Source of the DNA: JAGAJR01 sp048463395
Lineage (GTDB): Bacteria; Pseudomonadota; Alphaproteobacteria; RF32; CAG-239
Length of the DNA stretch: 64,000 bases
Direction: 5' to 3'
NCBI GenBank assembly: GCA_048463395.1
Contig: DBFWPL010000021.1
Coordinates: forward strand, 167,088-231,087
Shown here: piece by piece, positions 9,901 to 16,980 of the stretch
Position numbering within the stretch: position 1 is the stretch's first letter
How the letters are laid out: each line of letters begins with the position of its first letter
Program-made: the position numbers and the translations under genes
The notes under the pieces: generated by a model
What the model was told of the DNA's origin: nothing
Database searches by the model: none
Seen by the model: the letters and a program-made list of their open reading frames with translations, nothing else

Positions 9901-12900
9901 AATGTAACCGGTAACGGACAGGAAAATGCCGATACGGATACCAATAACAGTTCTTACGGCATTTATGTTAACGGCGGTGCTGGAGTCAATAACTCTGTTA
10001 TTAACATGTTTTCAAACAATTCTTACGGTATTTATGATGCTTCTGCCGGAGAAATCCGCAACCAATCGGGAGCTGTTATCAATTTTTCGGGAGACAGTTC
10101 ATACGGCATGACCACCACCGGCGGAACCTCTGAAAATAACGGTGTTATCAACGTCGGTACAAAAGACTCTGAAACCGACACGGTTACCGGAGGCAACAAC
10201 TCCATCGGGATGACGACAAACGGCAGTGGTATTGCGACCAATTCAGGCACAATCAACATTAACGGCGATAACTCTATCGGGATGTTTGCCGACGGAGGAA
10301 CCGTTGTCAATGAACTGGTCGGAAAAATCATTATTAACGGGTCTAACGGAACTGCCTTTAAGACCAAAGGCGACGGTAAAGCCATTAACCGCGGAACAAT
10401 CCAGCATACCGGCAATGATTATACCTTATTTGACACGACTGAAGGCGGAACTTCCGAGAATTACGGAACAGTCATCATCGCCGGCAGCGGTAATAAACTG
10501 ATGGAAGCCGAAGACGGTGCCAACATTATCAATACGGGAGGAACACTTCAAATTGACGGTGACAATTCTTATGCTATGTATACCAATGGCAGCGGTACGG
10601 CCGAAAATACCGGACACATCGTTGTCAACAGCAACAGCTCTCATGGTATGTATGCCAAAGACAACGGTTCATTGACCAATTCCGCACCAAACGGAATCAT
10701 TGACGTTGTCGGTGCCGCCTCTTCCGCCATGACGGCAGCTACAGCCGATGCTTCATTGAACAACACCGGAACAATCAATGTCAAAGGTTTGCAATCAAAC
10801 GGTATGAACATTGTCAACGGCGGTGGTTCGACTACGGCAACCAACAGCGGAACAATCAACCTTTCCGCTTCAAACACAGCCTCCATAAACGGTGCTGCCA
10901 TGGCTGCCGTTAACGGAACTCTTGTCAATGACACTAACGGCAAGATCAATGTATCCGGCACAGGTGACGGTATGAAAGGCGTTGCCACTACAGAATTTGG
11001 ATCCACCTTGAATAACAAAGGTTCTATTGTTGTTTCCGGTTCCGGAGACGGCATAAAAGCTTTGACCAATTCCGGCATTGCCGATACTTCCATCATTAAT
11101 ACAATAACGAACAGCGGATCCGTCTCTTCCACAAACGGCGGCAACGGCATTAACGCTCAACGGGCCGACATTACCAATACGGCCGGCGGTAACATTTCTC
11201 TTACCAAGGGCGGTATTGCCATTAATGCTACAGACAGTACGGGTTCTAACACTGTTACCAATGACGGCCTTATTACAATTACCGGCACGGCCGGTGCTGC
11301 TGCTGTCGGTATTCAGACTGATTCCAGCGGATATGCCGTAACCAACAGCAAATCCGGAACGATTACCGTATCCGGAATCAATGCTTCGGGTATTATTGCC
11401 GGAGGCGGAAGCGTTACTAACAACGGAAATATCACTATTGATGCTCAAAACGGCAAAGGTATTGTTACCTTAAGTTCCGCTACTGCTTCAAACAACAGCC
11501 AAATCAGTGTTAACGGTTCAAATGCAACAGGTATAGACGCTCAGGGATCCGGTTCTGTTGCCAATAATGATACGATTACCGTTTCAGGCACCTCGGCGAA
11601 AGGTATACAGGCATCAGGTTCCGCTTCGGTTACAAATAATGCCGACGAAGGTAAAAACGGCAAAGACAGTTCTGCCAAAATCATCGTTTCAGGAAATTCT
11701 TCTTCCGGTATTAATACAAACTCTGCTTCCGCAAAAGGGACAAACTTCGGTAATATTGAAGTTACAGGAGACGCTGCCAGCGGTATGACGGCATCATTCG
11801 GAACGGTTACAAATGATGTTAATGAAGTCCCTGTTTATGATGACAAGGGTAATCAGATAGATACGACATCTTACACTGCCTATATTAATGTAAACGGAAA
11901 TAACGCCGTCGGCCTAACTGCCGGAAACGGTTCTGCCGTTAACAAAGCCATTATTGATGTCAACAACGGTATCGGGATGAAAGTTACGGGTTCCGGCACT
12001 GCGACTAACGAAACAGAGGCTACTTTAGATGTTATCGGAAATAATTCGACCGGTATGTTGGCGGCAGGTTCCGGAACGGCTATAAACAACTCGACCATCC
12101 GTGTTCAAGGAGCCGGTTCTTCCGGCATGGCATCCAGCAGCGGCAAAGCTTCTAATACGGCTGTTATTACCGTTACGGGTGCAAACGCTTCCGGTATGTC
12201 AAGTTCCGGCAACGGTAACATAGAAAATACCGGAGGAATCAACTTATCCGGTGCTTCCAATCAATCGGGCATACTTGTTGACGGCGGCAATGCTACCAAC
12301 GCCAACGGAGGAAACATCAATATCAGCAGCGGCACCGGTCAGGTCGGCATAAAAGTTCTGGGCGGAACAGCTGCCAATGCAGGAACCATTACCTTCTCCG
12401 GTTCAGCAACCGGAACAGCCATGACAGCTTCCGGTACAAATGCCGTTGCCACCAATACTTCAACAGGCCAAATCACTATTGACAGAGGTTCCATTGTTGC
12501 AATGAGTGCGGCAAACGGAGCAAAAGTAAGCAATGCCGGTAAGATAAACATCAATGCAAATGTATCTGCCCTGACAGCCACCGGAGCCGCTTCCGTGGCA
12601 GAAAATGCAGCCGGCGGTACGATTGAATTATCATCCAGAGGTTTAGGCATTAATATTACCAATGGTGCTCAAGGTATAAACAATGGTGTTATTAACCTTT
12701 TAACCCAAAGCGAAAGTACGGCGATGGCTGCCTCAGGAAGTAATTCCACCATTACAAATATCGGAACGATTACTATTGACGGAAGCGGTACGGGTATGTC
12801 TGCCGGTAGCGGGGCCTCCGCTGTCAACAAAGGTAATATCGTCTCCTCTGGAGATTATGCAGTCTATGTTAGCGGAAACGGCAGTGCCGAAAATGCTTCC

Positions 12901-14646
12901 GGTAAGACTATCAGCATTACTAATGGCAGAGCCATGTATGTTAGCGGCTCAGGAACAATTACCAATAACGGTACGATTAACGTTTCCGGCGGAGGTCGCT
13001 ATGGCATGTCTGTTTCCGGCGGTTCGGCAGTAAACAACGGTACCATTACCGTAAACAATACAACTTCTTCCGGTTCCACAAGCTATGGCATGCATGCCCT
13101 CAACGGAGGTACGATTACCAATAACGGTTCAATTACCATGACGGGTAACACCGCTAACCTAATCGGAATGTACGCCAGCGGTGCCGGATCTTCCATTGTC
13201 AATGCCGGCGAAATTAAAATTAACACTTCCGCCCTCAGTGATGGTACTTGCACCCCTGATGATACATCCGGATGCGGAAACTTCATTGTTGTTGAAAACG
13301 GAGCAACATTTGTCAACAATGCCGCTGTTACATCGGCTGCGGCTCTTAATCTTAATTCATTCAGTGCCGACGGTTCCTCTCTGGCTGTACTCGGACGAGG
13401 CGGAAGCTTTGCCGCTCCTAAAATTTCCGGCGATGTGGTTGCTGCAGCAGATATTGTTACAGCAGGCAACCAACAGGATGAATATATCAATGAAAACTCC
13501 TTTATCGGTGAAGATACAGGTATCAACGTTTCTTCCGGTTCTTATATGTTTGACGCTTCAACTCAAACCAATGAGAAAGGCAATCTTGATGTGGTTATGA
13601 ACAGAAAGGCCTTTGCCTCTATCGTTGATAATCAGGAAATTGCTTCTTATCTGGAAAACAATTACGGTTTGAATCACAGCATTTATAACTCCATGATGAC
13701 GGCCTCCTCTGCCGATACTTTTGCCGCCGCCACAGCTGAGAGTCTGGGACTTAACCTCGTTCCTAACTTTGCTAAACAAAACTTAGATGTTATCAAGAGT
13801 TTAGACCGCCAGATTAACAATGCCGTCTTCAGCAATGATGACAAAAAGCCGATGCGGGCGATGGTCGGATACGACTTTTTCAGAAGGAAACAGGACGGGA
13901 CAGGTATTCTTTCCGGTTATAAGGATTATGCAAATTCCGCATACGGTATTTTTGACAAAGCATACAATAATAATCTGCGTTACGGATTTGCCCTCTCCTT
14001 CACTCAGTTTGACAGTGATTATGACAATGGTTCCGAGCGTGATGAATTTATTGCTCAGGCAATGGCTCTTTTATCTTATGACAACGGAGACTACAGCTTT
14101 GTTACCGCTCCTCGCCTTGGTATCGGTTTCGGGGACTATGAACGCAAAACATCTGACGGCACCTATAAAGCTGATACCCGCAACTACTACTATGGTGTTG
14201 CCAATGAAGCCCGTAAAGATATTGACATGGGAAGCTTTACTTTGCAACCGGTTGCCGAATTTAACGTTCTCGGACTGTATCAAGACAACATGAAAGAAAA
14301 AGGTCATCTGGAAGTTAACAGTGCCAATAACCTTTCCGTTGAAGGCGGTATCGGATTATACGCCAAGAAAGAATTTGAACTTTCTGATGATGATGTTCTT
14401 AAACTTCGCCTCGGCGGGACCTATTATCATGAGTTTAACAATCCTTATCAGGCAGCCAAAGCCCGTATTGACGGCTTGAACGGAAGCTATCATATGGAGA
14501 GTTATGATGCACAAAGAGACCGCGGCGTCTTATCGGCTCGTGCAGATTATAAACACAATGATTTCAACTTCTATGCCGAAATCAACAAGTATCTTGAAGA
14601 AGACGCCGGATATTCGGTTAATGCCGGTGTAGGATACCGTTTCTAA
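6952..14646 (+). CDS. Giant autotransporter adhesin with ankyrin-like head
   Basis: This is a 2564-residue type V secretion protein. Residues 1-32 are a long signal peptide ending NAVYA. Residues 40-100 look like ankyrin repeats (ASQGNVRALRGAVQRGLNI, then DRNGNTGLCHS and ASGAN). They include Cys78 and Cys103, the two Cys of this head, which could pair. A hydrophobic stretch at 147-164 (LGGLLLLGGAAALAFSG) and a poly-Gly linker follow. The passenger, about residues 200-2200, is made of short Asn/Gly/Thr repeats predicted to form a beta-helix. The last roughly 265 residues are an autotransporter barrel ending GVGYRF. The TTG start has only a weak upstream GGGGAAA. The gene is monocistronic and followed by a terminator. 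It is probably surface-exposed and adhesive; the ligand is unknown. Confidence 0.9.
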   Translation: MKNIKLNIRFFKNAVTIITTAVFLFTSNAVYAVPPLMPLSLGQMYSLASQGNVRALRGAVQRGLNIDVTDRNGNTGLCHSIWKRNYTAYNAFQASGANPRHPCIQKIPTDRYDSFMSSWRVSDVKATSREAYNYFNEGEFIFSDRTLWLGGLLLLGGAAALAFSGGGGGNNYYYRDVFTPTDDSLGGFVGTASPNVVGYIPIKYDAQADETIINKENFALSNNVSVSIENPETGIVENKQLVDVINFSDSVLDNTKYMQVGMKASNGGFVQNGETAGSSTEITLGDATAGMVTLHNGQALNNGTLRINAQNGTVGMISSDKSVSQNNGNINMTFTGDTNTSQIMGMYADSSAIAINNGKIDGDSVAENGGTMVGMQTQIVNQEAAPNPVEPTTLVNAASGDIILKATANNGTTVSKSLVGMGSYLEQDFLDGEKLIRRAGYVDINNQGKIDISFNINGTGAYGTDSGTLMDGTGGFIGMRADANATAKNSGNISVAVNSVNAGSVTNAHAGMVSVHGGSIQNTQNSTIEVTGGTGGYGMLAIRGEGKNPEIDARKPTLTNSADASVTVDSLNGFGMATYHGGTMSNAGDIHLKSVGTGMHINAGTATNSGNIQLDNSGEGMVIKRNDGSTDGATYNASTAKITNTVDGTITIDKAADAKGMYIEDGTAQNDGTININNDQNTPTDPSYGIQALDGTVINTGSINMDVKTPNDVDSYGIHTTNAKATNETNGTITFEMRGVGMHTGSGSNTNNGKIVMNDGGKGMSSESGTIYNNLNASIELKDSGTGISSVSGQVNNLGTVTVTGENSTGINAGRSVANSGAIIMSGGGIVGIEIGDSGSVTNNTNGTITLTATSNSLENYGIKGTSGINTRVNNLGEISLTGRGYPSSVEQGYGISITEGEAYNRGSITFDDMYGFGMNTTEGLLRNYATIDLNLGGAGIKGTSGKLFNESTGIITVKGTPTGQNSYGMQVEDGTAWNDGIINVTGNGQENADTDTNNSSYGIYVNGGAGVNNSVINMFSNNSYGIYDASAGEIRNQSGAVINFSGDSSYGMTTTGGTSENNGVINVGTKDSETDTVTGGNNSIGMTTNGSGIATNSGTININGDNSIGMFADGGTVVNELVGKIIINGSNGTAFKTKGDGKAINRGTIQHTGNDYTLFDTTEGGTSENYGTVIIAGSGNKLMEAEDGANIINTGGTLQIDGDNSYAMYTNGSGTAENTGHIVVNSNSSHGMYAKDNGSLTNSAPNGIIDVVGAASSAMTAATADASLNNTGTINVKGLQSNGMNIVNGGGSTTATNSGTINLSASNTASINGAAMAAVNGTLVNDTNGKINVSGTGDGMKGVATTEFGSTLNNKGSIVVSGSGDGIKALTNSGIADTSIINTITNSGSVSSTNGGNGINAQRADITNTAGGNISLTKGGIAINATDSTGSNTVTNDGLITITGTAGAAAVGIQTDSSGYAVTNSKSGTITVSGINASGIIAGGGSVTNNGNITIDAQNGKGIVTLSSATASNNSQISVNGSNATGIDAQGSGSVANNDTITVSGTSAKGIQASGSASVTNNADEGKNGKDSSAKIIVSGNSSSGINTNSASAKGTNFGNIEVTGDAASGMTASFGTVTNDVNEVPVYDDKGNQIDTTSYTAYINVNGNNAVGLTAGNGSAVNKAIIDVNNGIGMKVTGSGTATNETEATLDVIGNNSTGMLAAGSGTAINNSTIRVQGAGSSGMASSSGKASNTAVITVTGANASGMSSSGNGNIENTGGINLSGASNQSGILVDGGNATNANGGNINISSGTGQVGIKVLGGTAANAGTITFSGSATGTAMTASGTNAVATNTSTGQITIDRGSIVAMSAANGAKVSNAGKININANVSALTATGAASVAENAAGGTIELSSRGLGINITNGAQGINNGVINLLTQSESTAMAASGSNSTITNIGTITIDGSGTGMSAGSGASAVNKGNIVSSGDYAVYVSGNGSAENASGKTISITNGRAMYVSGSGTITNNGTINVSGGGRYGMSVSGGSAVNNGTITVNNTTSSGSTSYGMHALNGGTITNNGSITMTGNTANLIGMYASGAGSSIVNAGEIKINTSALSDGTCTPDDTSGCGNFIVVENGATFVNNAAVTSAAALNLNSFSADGSSLAVLGRGGSFAAPKISGDVVAAADIVTAGNQQDEYINENSFIGEDTGINVSSGSYMFDASTQTNEKGNLDVVMNRKAFASIVDNQEIASYLENNYGLNHSIYNSMMTASSADTFAAATAESLGLNLVPNFAKQNLDVIKSLDRQINNAVFSNDDKKPMRAMVGYDFFRRKQDGTGILSGYKDYANSAYGIFDKAYNNNLRYGFALSFTQFDSDYDNGSERDEFIAQAMALLSYDNGDYSFVTAPRLGIGFGDYERKTSDGTYKADTRNYYYGVANEARKDIDMGSFTLQPVAEFNVLGLYQDNMKEKGHLEVNSANNLSVEGGIGLYAKKEFELSDDDVLKLRLGGTYYHEFNNPYQAAKARIDGLNGSYHMESYDAQRDRGVLSARADYKHNDFNFYAEINKYLEEDAGYSVNAGVGYRF
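7900..13300 (+). repeat. Degenerate tandem repeats encoding the beta-helix passenger
   Basis: Units of roughly 20-30 codons recur throughout. Each has a core such as N-x-G-T-I-x-[IV], then a short turn and [SG]-x-G-M (for example NSIGMFADGG, NSYAMYTNGS, NASGMSSSG). Units are diverged, not identical, so copy number has not changed recently. Each probably forms one or two rungs of a right-handed beta-helix. Confidence 0.75.
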
Positions 14647-14698
14647 ACAATTCCAGAAGAGAATAGCCGGATCCCGACGCAAAAACACTTCCGGCTTA

Positions 14699-14725
14699 TA
14701 AGGCTCCCTTTCCCGGGGAGCCTTA
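14699..14725 (+). terminator. Terminator hairpin after the autotransporter
   Basis: TAAGGCTCCC pairs with GGGGAGCCTTA around a short loop. The hairpin is strong and lies just before the convergent phosphatase gene. The T run is poor, so it may act mainly as a 3' stabiliser or serve both strands. Confidence 0.65.
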
Positions 14726-14729
14726 TGTG

Positions 14730-15278
14730 TTATATTTCTATGATAAAATACTCACAGTTTGTAAACTCATGAAAAACGCCATACAGCCGAAAAAATATCG
14801 TTGCCATAAATGTTCCGTGCGTTGCAACACCCGCTTTGTCATAAGGGCAATTTTTTCTTATGTAATCCACAACACGGTCAAAACGGTCGTAATTATCCTG
14901 AATGCTTTCTCCGCCGGGGATTTTAGCGGTTAAAAAATCGGGAGCATCCGGATTCAATTGAGATTTAAACACCGGGGCGTATTCTTTAAACATATCCGCT
15001 TCATACATACCTTCCCCTTTGCCAAACATCGTTTCATGCAAATCATCAATTATTTCTATCGGGGTATTATTATGCTTTGCTACCGCCTGAGCCGTCATTT
15101 GGGCTCTTTGCTGCGGACTGGCATAAATTATCGGCAGTTTCAGCATTGCCAGTTCTTTTCCCAGTTTTTCCGCTTGTTGTATTCCGGCATCATTCAGCGG
15201 CAAATTCCCGCTCAATCCCTGACAAATTCCCTGAACATTGGCCTCGGTCTGACCGTGTCTGAAGATGTATAATTTCAT
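14730..15278 (-). CDS. Histidine phosphatase / phosphoglycerate mutase family protein
   Basis: This 182-residue enzyme starts MKLYIFRHGQTEAN, which carries the RHG catalytic motif with the phosphorylated His. A second conserved His follows in ATHGTFMA near residue 154, and the acid motif HETMFGKGEG is in place. The size fits the broad-specificity cobC/gpmB branch; the substrate cannot be told. I chose ATG 15278 because TGAGGATAAAA precedes it; an ATG further upstream at 15293 would add five residues. Its 5' end lies inside the 3' end of the MATE gene, out of frame, over 89 bases. Confidence 0.85.
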   Translation of the reverse strand: MKLYIFRHGQTEANVQGICQGLSGNLPLNDAGIQQAEKLGKELAMLKLPIIYASPQQRAQMTAQAVAKHNNTPIEIIDDLHETMFGKGEGMYEADMFKEYAPVFKSQLNPDAPDFLTAKIPGGESIQDNYDRFDRVVDYIRKNCPYDKAGVATHGTFMATIFFRLYGVFHEFTNCEYFIIEI

Positions 15279-16635
15279 TTTTATCCTCATCAAATCCCAT
15301 TAATTTTTGAGGCTTATTTTTACTTAATAAAGTTAAAGAAATTATAATGGTTACCAATTCAGCCATCGGAATACTCATAAAAATTCCGTCCGTATTAAAA
15401 ACTTTCGGCATAAGACTTAAAAAGACAATCGGAAAAATCAGGCTTCGGGATAAAGCAACAACAGCAGATTCCAGCGGACGCTGAATGGCCGTAAAATAAG
15501 CCGACAGGATAATACTGACCGAACTAAACAGGAAAGCCCATTTTAACAAGTCTATAAACTCAAGAGCCAAAAGTTTTGTTTCCAACGCGTCATTGCCTAA
15601 AAAGAAGTTTACAAAAGTTTCCGGCATAATAATCAATGCCATGAAAATCGAAACACCCAGTCCGATGCCGCTGAAGAGCGAAATTTTCAGAAAACCTGAA
15701 ACCCGATTTAATTTTCCGGCTCCCAAATTGGTGCTTATCAACGGAACAATTGAATCGCCGATACCGTAAGCAACCATTGTTCCGAAAAAGATGGAATAGT
15801 TTATCACTGTATAAGCCGCAACACCTATCGTTCCCAAATTGGTAATCATTATCCAGTTAAAAATAAATGTCGTTATACCGATTGAAAGTTCATCCACCAG
15901 TTCTGATATTCCGTTGTAGCAAGCCGAGGCGATGTCTTTCCAGTTTCCCAAACCTTTCGTAATAAATCTCAAACCGCTTCGTTTTGAGCAAAAATGCGAG
16001 AAGATGATAAAGAACGTTACCGCCTGAGACATTCCGGTTGCTATGGCGGCACCTTTCACGCCGAGATGAAGTTTGAATATCAATATCCAGTCTAAAAGAA
16101 TATTAACACTGGTTCCGATTAAAATTGCACTGAACGCCAAAACAGGACGCTGTTCAACCCGTGCAAACACCGACAAGCAATAAGACCCTAAAAAGAATGT
16201 AATGAAAATTGAGATATAAAACAGGTAATTTGTAGAATCGGAAAGTAGTTCTCCATTGGCTCCCAGTATTTTGACAATCTGCTCCGGAAATAAAACACCC
16301 AAGCTTGTAATTATCAAACAAAATGTTATGTTGCAGATAATTACCTTACTAAAAATTTTAGAAGCATTAGGATAGTCTTTTTCTCCGATAAAAGTGGCAC
16401 AGATAACGCTTCCGCCCGTGCAGAGCATTATTCCCAAGCCCATAATCAATGAAAAAAACGGCAAAACAAGGTTAATGGAGGCCAAAGCGGCACCTCCGGC
16501 ATAGTTGCCGATAAAAAACGCATCAATAAGCTGTGCTGAAGACAAAGCCAATATTCCCAGAATATTCGGGATACAGTATCTTAAAAACAAGGGTTTGGTT
16601 TTGCCGTTGACGATATCAAATTTTCCATTTTGCAT
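15190..16635 (-). CDS. MATE-family multidrug/Na+ antiporter
   Basis: This is a 481-residue inner-membrane exporter of the multi-antimicrobial extrusion family. It opens with PLFLRYCIPNILGILALSSAQLID, where the first helix ends in the conserved D-[AF]-F-F-I-G-N segment. About twelve helices follow in two halves; the middle includes ELVDELSIGITTFIFNWIM. The last clear helix ends near SLTLLSKNKP, at the usual MATE length. The final 35 or so residues are hydrophilic and lie in the overlap with the phosphatase gene, so they look like a read-on tail rather than part of the fold. AGGTGG precedes the ATG. Substrate unknown. Confidence 0.9.
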   Translation of the reverse strand: MQNGKFDIVNGKTKPLFLRYCIPNILGILALSSAQLIDAFFIGNYAGGAALASINLVLPFFSLIMGLGIMLCTGGSVICATFIGEKDYPNASKIFSKVIICNITFCLIITSLGVLFPEQIVKILGANGELLSDSTNYLFYISIFITFFLGSYCLSVFARVEQRPVLAFSAILIGTSVNILLDWILIFKLHLGVKGAAIATGMSQAVTFFIIFSHFCSKRSGLRFITKGLGNWKDIASACYNGISELVDELSIGITTFIFNWIMITNLGTIGVAAYTVINYSIFFGTMVAYGIGDSIVPLISTNLGAGKLNRVSGFLKISLFSGIGLGVSIFMALIIMPETFVNFFLGNDALETKLLALEFIDLLKWAFLFSSVSIILSAYFTAIQRPLESAVVALSRSLIFPIVFLSLMPKVFNTDGIFMSIPMAELVTIIISLTLLSKNKPQKLMGFDEDKNEIIHLQTRSDRGQCSGNLSGIEREFAAE

Positions 16636-16980
16636 GATCCACCTGAAGTGTTGATTAATAATGTTGTTTTATAAATTATTTCGTCCCACCTTTAAGCTAA
16701 AGATGGGCTTTCAACACTATCGCGAAACACCGCCCTGGATAATTTCAAAAAATATGCAAAATTGTTTTCTGTCATTTTATTCACCATCGAATATAATCTA
16801 AATATAACATTTTTGTCTTTGACAGTCAACCCCGCCTATCAGTCATACATTTTTGTAACATTTTTTGATGTATAAAACCGTATGTTTTATAACCTATTTC
16901 CTATTTAGAAACTAATAATTAATCAATGTATAATATAAATGTTGCGAATTTGAAAAAACTGCTTAAGGAGAAAATTGTAA
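16636..16980. promoter_or_regulatory. Divergent promoter region between MATE and adhE
   Basis: This gene-free stretch of 345 bp serves two divergent genes. It contains an imperfect inverted repeat at 16685-16707 (CCCACCTTTA, loop AGC, TAAAGATGGG), which could be an operator near the MATE start. It also has a TATAAT at 16929-16934 ahead of adhE and a strong AAGGAG ribosome-binding site at about 16964. No good -35 matches that TATAAT. I see no small gene or clear Rex box here. Confidence 0.4.

Noticed and set aside
8094..13526. Several long antisense frames, up to 192 codons, inside the autotransporter gene
   Set aside because: They have the repetitive composition expected from the complementary strand of Asn/Gly/Thr repeats and have no ribosome-binding site.
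16636..16980. Rex redox-sensor operator upstream of adhE
   Set aside because: TTGTAACATTTTTTGATG-like text is present but has no symmetric TTGTGA/TCACAA arms.
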